Part shown: in pieces, positions 1-5,796 of the stretch
How positions within the stretch are numbered: the first letter of the stretch is position 1
How the letters are laid out: every line of letters begins with the position of its first letter
Made by a program: the position numbers and the translations under genes
The notes under the pieces: generated by a model
The model's database searches: none
What the model was told of the DNA's origin: nothing
The model's input: only the letters and a program-made list of their open reading frames with translations
Assembly (NCBI GenBank): GCA_027457005.1
Contig: DAIDTV010000067.1
Span: 1-8,076, forward strand
DNA: 8,076 bases
Direction: 5' to 3'
From: Chloroflexota bacterium
GTDB lineage: Bacteria > Chloroflexota > Limnocylindria > Limnocylindrales > CSP1-4

Positions 1-1478
1 GTCGTGACCGTGTACCGCATCATGCGGACCAGGGTGGCCGAGAGCTCGGGGCTCATGACCGACGCGGGCGCGGCCACCTGTGCGGGCAGGTCGCCGACCT
101 CTTCCACCACGTGCGGCTGGACCAGGTAGCCGCCGTTGACCATGGCGGCGTAGCCGCGGGCGAGCTGGGCCAGGGTGACCGCCACGCCCTGCCCGAAGGC
201 GTGGTTCGCCAGGTCCACCGCCGACCACGGCGTGACCGCGGGATTGGTCACGAGCCCGGGAAGCTCGCCGGTGAGGTCCACCCCCGTGGGCTGCCCGATC
301 CCCATCCTGACCCAGGACGCGTAGAGGCTGGCGGAGGCGGCGTTGACCGTGCTCCCGAGCATCCGGGCGACGCGCGCGGCGCCGACGTTCCGCGAGTAGG
401 CGATGACCTTCTCGAAGGGGATCATGCCCATCGGCCGGCGGTCGGCGTCCGCGATCTGGACCGGCCCGACCTGCATCACCCCGCTGTCGTTGATCAGGGT
501 GGTGGGCGTCACGACCTTCTCCCCGATCGCGGCCGTGGCGGTGAACATCTTCATGACCGAGCCGGGCTCGTAGACCTGGCTGATCAACGGATCGACGAAG
601 TCCGCCGGTGCCTGCCTGGCCACGGCCTGGTAGTCGTTGGCGTTGTAGCCGGGCTCGCTCGCCCAGGCGAGGACGGCACCGGTGGCTGCGTCCATCACGA
701 TGGCGTTCGCGCTCGTCGCGGCATCCGCGATCCAGGCGGCGTTGAGCTCCTTCTCCACCGCCAGCTGCAGGCCAGCGTCGATGGTGAGGCGCAGGTTCTC
801 CCCCGGCGCGCCGGGGCTGGTCACGACCTCCGTCCCGGCGATCGGCCGGCCGGCCACGTCGGTCTCGGCCATCACGACCCGCGGCTGCCCGGCCAGCAGC
901 GCCTGGTAGCGCTGCTCGACCCCGTACTGGCCCTGTCCGCTGTCGTTGACGAACCCGAGGAGCTGGCTGGCCAGGGTGGTGTCCGGGGCGCCGCCCGGGT
1001 TCGGGTAGACGCGGACCGGCTGCGGCTCCAGGCCCAGCTCTGTCAGCGTGCCGTTGTCGAGCGCGGCCTGGACGGCCTGGCTCTGGGCGGTGGTGAGCTG
1101 GTCCTCCAGCACCACGTAGGCGGCGTTCGAATCGATCCGGGCCGCGAGGGCGGCGGAGCCGCTCGCATCGAGACCCAGGATCGACGCCAGCGTGGTGGCC
1201 ATCGCCGGCCGGTCCGCGGGCGCGACCTGGTCGGGATACGCGACCAGCTGGTCCCGGTACACGGTCGTCGCGAGCAGGACGCCGGTCCGGTCGTAGATCG
1301 AGCCACGGGTCGCCGGCTGCACGGAGGACCGTTCGAGCTGCTGCTGGGCAAGGCTCACCAGCTGCGCGTGCGCGGCCACCTGCCAGTACGCCAGCCTCGC
1401 TCCGGCGATGGAGGACAGCAACACGAAGACGACCAGGACGACGACCAGGCGGCCACGCCGATCCGTCCGTCCCAGCAT
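1..1478 (-). CDS. ftsI: Penicillin-binding protein, FtsI/PBP2 class transpeptidase (C-terminus cut by window edge)
   Basis: Membrane-anchored class B penicillin-binding protein that cross-links peptidoglycan during septum formation. Translating the minus strand from ATG at 1478 gives 492 residues without a stop before the edge. A short basic N-terminus (MLGRTDRRGR) leads into one membrane segment (about residues 11-27). The pedestal begins with RGSIYDR at 58-64, typical of class B enzymes. The transpeptidase domain shows the nucleophile motif SVMK (Ser307, Lys310) and the SxN motif SRN (362-364). The third motif, KTG, would lie beyond the window. The start is only 6 bases after the ftsL stop and has a poor ribosome binding site, suggesting translational coupling. 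Position after ftsL in a dcw cluster favours FtsI (division) over an elongation PBP2. Any C-terminal PASTA domains cannot be judged. Confidence 0.93.
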   Translation of the reverse strand, partial: MLGRTDRRGRLVVVLVVFVLLSSIAGARLAYWQVAAHAQLVSLAQQQLERSSVQPATRGSIYDRTGVLLATTVYRDQLVAYPDQVAPADRPAMATTLASILGLDASGSAALAARIDSNAAYVVLEDQLTTAQSQAVQAALDNGTLTELGLEPQPVRVYPNPGGAPDTTLASQLLGFVNDSGQGQYGVEQRYQALLAGQPRVVMAETDVAGRPIAGTEVVTSPGAPGENLRLTIDAGLQLAVEKELNAAWIADAATSANAIVMDAATGAVLAWASEPGYNANDYQAVARQAPADFVDPLISQVYEPGSVMKMFTATAAIGEKVVTPTTLINDSGVMQVGPVQIADADRRPMGMIPFEKVIAYSRNVGAARVARMLGSTVNAASASLYASWVRMGIGQPTGVDLTGELPGLVTNPAVTPWSAVDLANHAFGQGVAVTLAQLARGYAAMVNGGYLVQPHVVEEVGDLPAQVAAPASVMSPELSATLVRMMRYTVT

Positions 1479-1484
1479 CGGTCG

Positions 1485-1838
1485 CTATCGACCCCGAACC
1501 CAGCGCGGCGCACCCAGCGGGTTGAGCCCGAGTTCCTGGGCCCGGCGGGTGACGGAGATCTCGGCGCCCAGCGTCGCGATGTCGCCCTGCAGCGACTGGA
1601 TCTGCTGGGTCATCTGGTCGCGCTGGGTGATCAGGCCGTCGATGTCGTAGTTGATGGCCGCGACGCGGACGGTCTGCGTCAGGTAGAACAGGCCGAGCAG
1701 GAACGCGACCAGGATCGCGGCCATGGCGAGACCGACCCGGTTCGCCCGGCGCCCTGCCCGGATCCTCGCCGCCTGGCGCCGCCGGGGGAGCGCGGGCGAG
1801 CGGAGGGGGTAGTAGCGCGTCCCGTCGGCAACCGCCAT
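1485..1838 (-). CDS. ftsL: FtsL/DivIC-like cell division protein
   Basis: 117-residue bitopic membrane protein. A basic cytoplasmic N-terminus (residues 15-34, rich in Arg) is followed by one membrane segment (about 35-54) and a short extracytoplasmic coiled coil (about 60-96, with QRDQMTQQIQSLQ). The end, AQELGLNP, resembles the C-terminal motif of FtsL and DivIC proteins. Proteins of this family form a complex with FtsB/DivIC and FtsQ and activate FtsWI septal synthesis. The ATG overlaps the stop of the upstream small ORF (TGATG), and the gene ends in TAG 6 bases before ftsI, so all are probably translated from one message. Family sequence conservation is weak, so the name rests mostly on architecture plus position between rsmH and ftsI. 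Confidence 0.82.
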   Translation of the reverse strand: MAVADGTRYYPLRSPALPRRRQAARIRAGRRANRVGLAMAAILVAFLLGLFYLTQTVRVAAINYDIDGLITQRDQMTQQIQSLQGDIATLGAEISVTRRAQELGLNPLGAPRWVRGR

Positions 1839-2041
1839 CAGGCCGCCCCCTCGGCCCAGCCGAGCGGCGCGGCGCTGAACGCCAGCCTCGCGAGCCGGTC
1901 CGCGGCCGAGTCCCGCTCGATCAGCACGGGCAGTCCCTGCTCGTCGTGCAGCAGATCCTCCAGCCGGTCCCGCCGCTCGCGCACTTCGTGCTGCCGCCGG
2001 CCGTACGAGCGTCGCCGGCTCTGCTGGTGTCGACTGCTCAC
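1838..2041 (-). CDS. Small basic/charged protein in the dcw cluster, function unknown
   Basis: Short gene of 67 residues starting at GTG 2041. A strong Shine-Dalgarno stretch (GAGGAGGG) sits about 6 bases upstream, and the stop overlaps the ftsL start as TGATG. Third codon positions are mostly G or C, as in the neighbours. The N-terminal half is very rich in Arg, Gln and His (RRRSYGRRQHEVRERRDR), then comes LEDLLHDEQGLPVLIERD and an Ala-rich tail ending AEGAA. No membrane segment or signal peptide is visible, so it is probably cytoplasmic. I do not recognise the family. Its place between rsmH and ftsL suggests a role linked to division or simply a conserved spacer gene. The ribosome binding site and the overlap with ftsL are the main reasons to believe it is translated. 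Confidence 0.68.
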   Translation of the reverse strand: MSSRHQQSRRRSYGRRQHEVRERRDRLEDLLHDEQGLPVLIERDSAADRLARLAFSAAPLGWAEGAA

Positions 2042-2078
2042 CTGGATCCCTCCTCCTCGGTGTCCGACGCCGTTGCCG

Positions 2079-3023
2079 TCACGCCGCCAGGCGTTCGGCG
2101 GCCCGGAGACGCGCGCTCCGTGACCTGGGGTTCGACGCCACTTCGTCCTGTGACGGCGTGGCAGGCGTGCCGGGAACCACGCGCAGTCGCGGGGAGCGCC
2201 CGCACACGCAGACCGGCACCTCCGGCGGGCAGACGCATCCGCGCCGCTCCGCGGCGATGAACCGCTTGACGATCCGGTCCTCGAGCGAGTGGTAGGTGAG
2301 CACCACGATCCGGCCGCCGGGCCGCAGGACCTGCAGGCCGGCCGCCAGCACGGCCTCCAGCACCGCGAGCGCGCGGTTGACCGCGATGCGGAGCGCCTGG
2401 AAGACCCGGGTCGCGGGGTGCACGCGGCGGCGCCCGGCGGGTCCGAAGGGCACCGCGCCCTCGATGACGTCGGCCAGGGCGGCCGCGCTCGCCAGGGGCG
2501 CTCGTTCGCGGGCCTCAACGATCGCCCGCGCGATGCGGCTCGCGAACGGCTATTCGCCGTAGCGCCGGAACAGCGCGGCCAGCTCCCGCTCGTCGAGCCG
2601 CTCGAGGAGCGCCGAGGCGGGCTCGCCGCGGGAGTGGTCGAAGCGCATGTCGATGGCGCCGGCGGCCCGGAAGCTGAACCCGCGCGCCTCGTCCGCCAGC
2701 TGGTTGGAGCTGAGCCCGAGGTCCAGCAGCAGGCCGTCAGCCGGGTCGAATCCATTCCGGGACGCGAGCGCGGCAAGATCCTCGAAGTTGGCCTGCCGCA
2801 GCACCGCGCGGGCCCCATACGGGGCCAGGCGGAGGCGCGCACGCTCGATCGCCGCCGGATCCGCGTCGAGGCCCAGCAGCTTCCCGCCGGGCGAGATGGC
2901 CTCCAGGATCCGGACGGCGTGCCCACCGCCCCCGAGAGTCCCATCGATCTGGAGGCTGCCCGGGTGAGGAGCGAGTGCCTGCATGACCTCCTCCACCATC
3001 ACCGGAACGTGCCCTGCCTCCAT
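2079..3023 (-). pseudogene. rsmH: 16S rRNA m4C1402 methyltransferase RsmH (MraW), interrupted by an in-frame TAG
   Basis: RsmH uses S-adenosylmethionine to methylate N4 of C1402 in 16S rRNA. Reading from ATG 3023 (a GTG lies directly before it) to TGA at 2079 gives 314 codons, the normal family length. Visible motifs are the SAM-binding DGTLGGGGHA (28-37), GLDADPAAI (51-59), LLDLGLSSNQLADEARGFSF (99-118) and, near the C-terminus, HSLEDRIVKRF, a CVCGR segment and NPRSRSARLRAAERL. All lie in one frame. However codon 158 is TAG (2550-2552) in RRYGE-stop-PFASRIARAI, where the family usually reads GEE. A product stopping there would lose half the methyltransferase fold. A GTG at 2453 could restart translation of the C-terminal part only. 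Nonsense mutation or base error cannot be separated here. Gene 55 bases after mraZ. Confidence 0.9.
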
Positions 3024-3078
3024 CACCGGGGTCCCCGTGGACGGATCCCGTCCGGATCCTGGAGATGCGCGACGACGA

Positions 3079-3507
3079 TCAGAACCCAAGGCCCTGGAGG
3101 TGCTCGGCGAGCACCTCGGGCGCGGACATGGCCGCGCTGTAGGACGCCCACGCGTCGGGCGTCCATAGCTCCACGTGATCGTGGCCGCCGACGATGACGG
3201 CCTCGGTGCCCAGTGCCGCCCACTCCCTGAGCGACGGCGGCACGAGGACCCGTCCCTGGCGATCGAGCTCGACCTCGAACGCGTGGGCGAACACGTGCCG
3301 GCGGAAGGAGCGGGCGTTCGCATCGCCCAGCGGGAGCGCGGCGACCCGGTCGGCGAGCCGGTCGAACTCGGCCCTCGGGAAGATCGCCAGGCAGGAATCG
3401 AGCCATCGGGTGATCACCGGTGCCTCGGCCAGCTCGGCCCGGAAACGGGACGGGACGGCCAGGCGCCCCTTCTCGTCCACGGTGTGCCGGTACTCGCCGA
3501 TGAACAC
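3079..3507 (-). CDS. mraZ: MraZ, transcriptional regulator of the dcw cluster
   Basis: 142-residue DNA-binding protein with two SpoVT/AbrB-type domains, each marked by the MraZ signature: DEKGR at 11-15 followed by LAVPSRFR, and DRQGR at 82-86 followed by VLVPPSLREWA. The N-terminus MFIGEYRHTVDEKGR is canonical, so the GTG at 3507 is the right start; GGAGGGG lies 8 bases upstream. MraZ forms ring-shaped oligomers that bind tandem direct repeats in front of its own operon and, in the species studied, represses it. Matching repeats are present directly upstream. It is the first gene of the minus-strand cluster, followed by rsmH. Length and motifs are fully typical. Confidence 0.97.
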   Translation of the reverse strand: MFIGEYRHTVDEKGRLAVPSRFRAELAEAPVITRWLDSCLAIFPRAEFDRLADRVAALPLGDANARSFRRHVFAHAFEVELDRQGRVLVPPSLREWAALGTEAVIVGGHDHVELWTPDAWASYSAAMSAPEVLAEHLQGLGF

Positions 3508-3515
3508 GGTCCGAG

Positions 3516-3522
3516 CCCCTCC
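3516..3522 (-). promoter_or_regulatory. Ribosome binding site of mraZ
   Basis: GGAGGGG read on the minus strand, 8 bases before the GTG start of mraZ. It supports the GTG start that gives the canonical MFIGEY N-terminus. The last AAGTGG repeat of the operator overlaps it, so MraZ bound there could also cover the start of the leader. Confidence 0.8.
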
Positions 3523-3564
3523 ACTTCCCCGCTTCGCCCCACTTTACGCCACTTGGCGCCACTT
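3521..3564 (-). promoter_or_regulatory. MraZ operator: tandem 10-bp direct repeats
   Basis: On the minus strand the hexamer AAGTGG occurs at 3559-3564, 3549-3554 and 3539-3544, a variant AAGCGG at 3529-3534, and another AAGTGG at 3521-3526. The first four are spaced exactly 10 bases apart, the last by 8. Read as TGGNG units they follow a unit, 5-base spacer, unit pattern, which matches the TGGGN-N5 repeats known for E. coli MraZ and resembles the AAAGTG boxes described in mycoplasmas. They start right where transcription should begin, so bound MraZ would block initiation or early elongation. Autoregulation is inferred. Confidence 0.85.
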
Positions 3565-3570
3565 GGTAGC

Positions 3571-3598
3571 ATCATACACATCGAGGGGGCCGCGTCAA
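3571..3598 (-). promoter_or_regulatory. Sigma-70-type promoter of the mraZ operon
   Basis: On the minus strand, a -35 box TTGACG (3593-3598, 5 of 6 to consensus) and a -10 box TATGAT (3571-3576, 5 of 6) are separated by 16 bases. The expected transcription start is near 3563-3565, inside the first MraZ repeat, leaving a leader of about 57 bases before mraZ. This AT-containing patch stands out in very GC-rich surroundings. Confidence 0.82.
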
Positions 3599-3771
3599 TG
3601 CGATTCGAGGGGCATGGGAGGGCGCGACGTGAGCTGGGACTCCGCTGGCCGCAGCACGGTCCGGCGCGCCCCGGTTGACGGACGGCGCATCCCGCCTAGT
3701 ACGAAACGGCGGGTGTCGTCCGGATGCGGCTGGTGATAGGCTCCGCCGCCGGAGGTGGAACGGGAGTCGTC

Positions 3772-4008
3772 GTGGCACTCGAGGAACGGGCGATCGAGAC
3801 GGGGACCGGCGTGGCGCGGCGCGACCACCTGCGCCGCTGCACGTTCCGCCGGCTCTCGGTGGTCCGGCGCGGGTCCCTGCCGGTCTACACCGTGGACTGC
3901 CTCTACCCGGACCGCCTGGTCCCCATCCCGCTCGGGGACCTCGTCGCGTCGGGCGACATCTGCGACGCCTGCGTCGCGTCGCACGTCTTCCGGCCGGACG
4001 AGGACTGA
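3772..4008 (+). CDS. Small cysteine-containing protein of unknown function
   Basis: 78 residues from GTG 3772, preceded by GGGAG 5 bases upstream; GGAGGT at 3751-3756 is also near but rather far. Codons in this frame end almost always in G or C, in line with true genes here, and the opposite frames look less convincing. The sequence has an Arg-rich N-terminal half, then VYTVDCLYPDRLVPIPLGDL and a C-terminal CDAC (CxxC). Together with Cys at LRRC and VDC this makes four cysteines, which could bind zinc or an iron-sulfur cluster; this is inference. No signal peptide or membrane segment is seen. I do not recognise the family. An ATG at 3724 in the same frame would add 16 residues but includes a rare ATA codon. 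It is divergent from mraZ and codirectional with rnpB. Confidence 0.7.
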   Translation: MALEERAIETGTGVARRDHLRRCTFRRLSVVRRGSLPVYTVDCLYPDRLVPIPLGDLVASGDICDACVASHVFRPDED

Positions 4009-4050
4009 TCGCGCCCCTGAGCCGGCGCGCACCGATCCCCGCGACCTTCC

Positions 4051-4065
4051 GCGCGACGGTCGCGC
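4051..4065 (+). terminator. Small GC hairpin after the cysteine protein gene (possible terminator)
   Basis: GCGCGA, a 3-base loop CGG, and TCGCGC form a 6-bp stem 42 bases after the stop of the small cysteine protein. No T-tract follows, so an intrinsic terminator is uncertain. Such short palindromes are common by chance in this base composition. Confidence 0.25.
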
Positions 4066-4105
4066 CACGGGCCGCCGACAGTCGAGGCCCCCGCGGTCCC
4101 GCGTG

Positions 4106-4111
4106 TAGAAT
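4106..4111 (+). promoter_or_regulatory. -10 box of rnpB
   Basis: TAGAAT (5 of 6 to TATAAT) ends 6 bases before the first paired base of RNase P RNA helix P1 at 4118, the right distance for a transcript starting there. The -35 region is weak: TCGAGG at 4082-4087 with 18-base spacing matches only 3 positions. Confidence 0.65.
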
Positions 4112-4117
4112 CCGGGC

Positions 4118-4472
4118 GTCGACGAGTCGGCCGGACGGTCGCGGGTCCACGTCGGGGCAACCCGGCGGCGGCCTCGAGGAAAGTCCGAGCTCCATGACGC
4201 AGGGTAGCGGGTAACGCCCGTCCGCCGCGAGGCGAGGACAAGCGCCACAGAGACGAGTCCGGCCCGCAGGGGCCGGGGTGAAACGGGGCAAGCTCTACCC
4301 GGAGCAAGGCCGAATAGGAGGGCGAGGCCGGGATCCGTCCCGGTGCAGGTGCGTCACCGAGCCCTCGGGTAGGCCGCGCCGAGCCGGCGGGCAACCGCCG
4401 TGCCGAGATGGATGACCGTCGCCGCGGTTTCGGCCGCGGCACAGAACTCGGCTTACAGGCCGGCTCGTCGAC
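4118..4472 (+). ncRNA. rnpB: RNase P RNA, bacterial type A
   Basis: Catalytic RNA that, with protein RnpA, cuts the 5' leader from pre-tRNAs. Conserved blocks occur in order: GAGGAAAGTCCGAGCTCC at 4176-4193 (5' strand of P4 core), GGGTAACGCCC at 4209-4219, AGCGCCACAGAGACGAGTCC at 4241-4260, GGTGAAACGGGGCAAGCTC at 4277-4295, AGCAAGGCCGAATAGG at 4303-4318, GGGTAGGCCGC near 4368-4378, AGATGGATGACCGTC near 4405-4419, and ACAGAACTCGGCTTACAG at 4441-4458 (3' strand of P4). The ends pair as a 15-bp P1 helix, 4118-4132 with 4458-4472, with a single G-U pair, which sets the boundaries. About 355 bases fits type A. It converges on the RNase HI gene. Short internal open frames on either strand are not genes. 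Confidence 0.96.
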
Positions 4473-4480
4473 ACTCCCCT

Positions 4481-4529
4481 GCCAGAGCCTGCCCCCGCGG
4501 TCGAATCCGCGGGCCGAACCGCCTCTGGC
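4481..4529 (+). terminator. Nested hairpin between convergent rnpB and RNase HI genes
   Basis: Outer arms GCCAGAG (4481-4487) and CTCTGGC (4523-4529) pair perfectly. Inside, CCCGCGG (4494-4500) and CCGCGGG (4507-4513) form a 7-bp stem with loop TCGAAT. The structure starts 8 bases after rnpB and ends right at the RNase HI stop codon. As a palindrome it could fold in both transcripts and serve as a bidirectional terminator, but neither side has a T-tract. It could also protect the 3' end or guide maturation of RNase P RNA. Confidence 0.5.
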
Positions 4530-5003
4530 CTACTCCGCGCGGTCGAGCCCGACGGCGGTGCGATACCTCCGCTCCAGCGCCGCCGCCGCGTCCGGGTCGT
4601 CGAGGGCGAGGTTCGCCAGCGCGTCCGCGGCGCGGTTCCGCGCCCGCGGCTCGTGGGTGGCGCTCCATCGCCGCAGCCCCCCGAGCAGGCGGCGCGCCTC
4701 TTCGTACAGCCCGGCCAGCTTTGCGTCGCGCACCCGCCAGCGCCCGTTCAGCTGCTCCACGATCAGGTTGGAGTCGAGCACCAGGTCCGCTTCCTCGGCG
4801 CCCAGCCGCCGCGCCAGCCGCAGGGCCAGGACCACGCCGGCGTACTCGGCCACGTTGTTGGTGCGCGTGCCCAGCGGCCGGGCGATCACCGCCAGCGGTC
4901 GCGCGTCGGGGTCACGAGGATCCGGTCCCGAGGCATCCACCAGGATCGCGCCGCAGGCCGCCGGGCCCGGGTTGCCCCGCGCGGCACCGTCGGTCCGGAT
5001 CAC
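4530..5003 (-). CDS. rnhA: Ribonuclease HI family protein (RVT_3 type, without basic protrusion)
   Basis: Cuts the RNA strand of RNA-DNA hybrids. From GTG 5003 it is 157 residues. The four acidic catalytic residues are visible: Asp5 in RTDGAARGNPGPA, Glu53 in NNVAEYAGVV, Asp77 in LVLDSNLIVEQLNG and Asp127 in NRAADALANLAL, with His117 in the THEPRARNRAAD stretch. The region after LDSNLIVEQLNGRW lacks the long basic handle of E. coli RnhA and resembles the compact type found in archaea and many Gram-positives. The start is uncertain: GTG 5003 has no ribosome binding site and leaves a very short first strand. The frame stays open upstream into sdhB, where a CTG overlaps the sdhB stop. It lies 77 bases after sdhB on the same strand and ends in TAG. 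Confidence 0.88.
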   Translation of the reverse strand: MIRTDGAARGNPGPAACGAILVDASGPDPRDPDARPLAVIARPLGTRTNNVAEYAGVVLALRLARRLGAEEADLVLDSNLIVEQLNGRWRVRDAKLAGLYEEARRLLGGLRRWSATHEPRARNRAADALANLALDDPDAAAALERRYRTAVGLDRAE

Positions 5004-5080
5004 CAGGCGGAGCCCGGGCGGCGGGGCCCCACCGGAGCCCGTGTCCCCCGACGGACCGGCGGGCGGGCGGCCCGGCGCGC

Positions 5081-5779
5081 TCAGGCCGTGCGCTCCACGA
5101 TCGCCCCGGACACCTCCAGGATCGCCCGCGTGATGTTGATCCCGCGCGGACACGCGTCCACGCAGTTGAAGATCGTCCTGCAGCGCCAGACGCCGTCCCG
5201 GTCCGACAGGATCTCGAGCCGCTCCTCGGCCCCCTCGTCGCGCGAGTCGAAGATGAAGCGGTGGGCGTTCACGATGGCCGCCGGGCCCACGTACCCGGGG
5301 CGCGCCCAGTACGACGGACACGACGACGTGCACGCCCCGCAGAGGATGCACTTCGTGGTGTCGTCGAAGACGGCCCGCTGCCTGGGCGACTGGCGGCGCT
5401 CCTTCTCCGGCGCCGGCTCGTCGTTGATCAGGAACGGGCGGACCGAACGGTACTTGGCAAAGAACCCCTCCATGTCGACGACCAGGTCCTTCACGACCGG
5501 CAGCCCGGGGAGCGGCGAGACCGAGATCTTCTTTCCGAGCTGGTCGACGCGGATCTTGCACGCCAGGCGGTTGCGGCCGTTGATCAGCATCGCGTCCGAG
5601 CCACAGATGCCGTGGCCGCAGGAGCGGCGGAAGGTCAGCGACGCGTCCTGCTCCCACTTGACCATGTGCAGGAGATCGAGCACCCGGGCCATGGGATCGA
5701 CGTCGAGCCGGTATTCCTCCCAGCGCGGTGCCGTGTCGCGCTCGGGGTCGAAGCGCTGGATGCGAAGGTTGACCTGCAT
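5081..5779 (-). CDS. sdhB: Succinate dehydrogenase iron-sulfur subunit SdhB
   Basis: 232-residue electron-transfer subunit of complex II, passing electrons from the flavin of SdhA to quinone. The 2Fe-2S ligands are Cys54, Cys59 and Cys74, with Asp62 in the CGSD stretch at the fourth position, as in E. coli SdhB. The C-terminal domain has CILCGAC (Cys144, 147, 150) and Cys154 in the following SSCP, then Cys200, Cys206 and Cys210 in WRCRTIFNCVDACPRGI, giving the 4Fe-4S and 3Fe-4S clusters. Trp158 in PSYW fits the quinone pocket tryptophan. The residue after Cys200 is Arg, where E. coli and mitochondrial enzymes have His. ATG 5779 has GGGAG 8 bases upstream and lies 17 bases after the sdhA stop. 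Ends in TGA. Confidence 0.97.
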   Translation of the reverse strand: MQVNLRIQRFDPERDTAPRWEEYRLDVDPMARVLDLLHMVKWEQDASLTFRRSCGHGICGSDAMLINGRNRLACKIRVDQLGKKISVSPLPGLPVVKDLVVDMEGFFAKYRSVRPFLINDEPAPEKERRQSPRQRAVFDDTTKCILCGACTSSCPSYWARPGYVGPAAIVNAHRFIFDSRDEGAEERLEILSDRDGVWRCRTIFNCVDACPRGINITRAILEVSGAIVERTA

Positions 5780-5796
5780 GCGATGCGCTCCCGCTC

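Noticed and set aside
111..2123. Very long plus-strand open frame (670 codons) opposite the division genes
   Set aside because: It lies antisense to ftsI, ftsL and the small dcw ORF, whose motifs are clear. Its translation is Arg/Gly/His-rich without any domain, as expected from the antisense of high-GC genes.
2550..2552. Global reassignment of TAG to an amino acid
   Set aside because: The ftsL-like gene, the RNase HI gene and sdhC all end sensibly in TAG, with downstream genes or ribosome binding sites placed right after. Reading through would fuse or extend these proteins without homology support.
3039..3053. Hairpin GGACGG-ATC-CCGTCC between mraZ and rsmH
   Set aside because: Six base pairs with a 3-base loop, no T-tract and no known regulator. 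A short palindrome of this kind is expected by chance in this base composition.
3675..3705. Plus-strand promoter TTGACG with TAGTAC or TACGAA as -10
   Set aside because: The -35 box is good, but the -10 candidates match only 3 of 6 positions (spacing 16 or 19), too weak to annotate.
4481..4529. tRNA-like element: outer 7-bp stem plus an inner stem with loop TCGAAT
   Set aside because: Only 49 bases long, the inner stem is 7 bp with a 6-base loop, and 9 bases separate it from the outer 3' arm. No D-arm or anticodon arm can be drawn.
4408..5133. Plus-strand open frame overlapping the 3' end of rnpB and RNase HI
   Set aside because: It begins inside RNase P RNA and runs antisense to an RNase HI with all four catalytic acids. 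The translation is Arg/Ser-rich with no domain.
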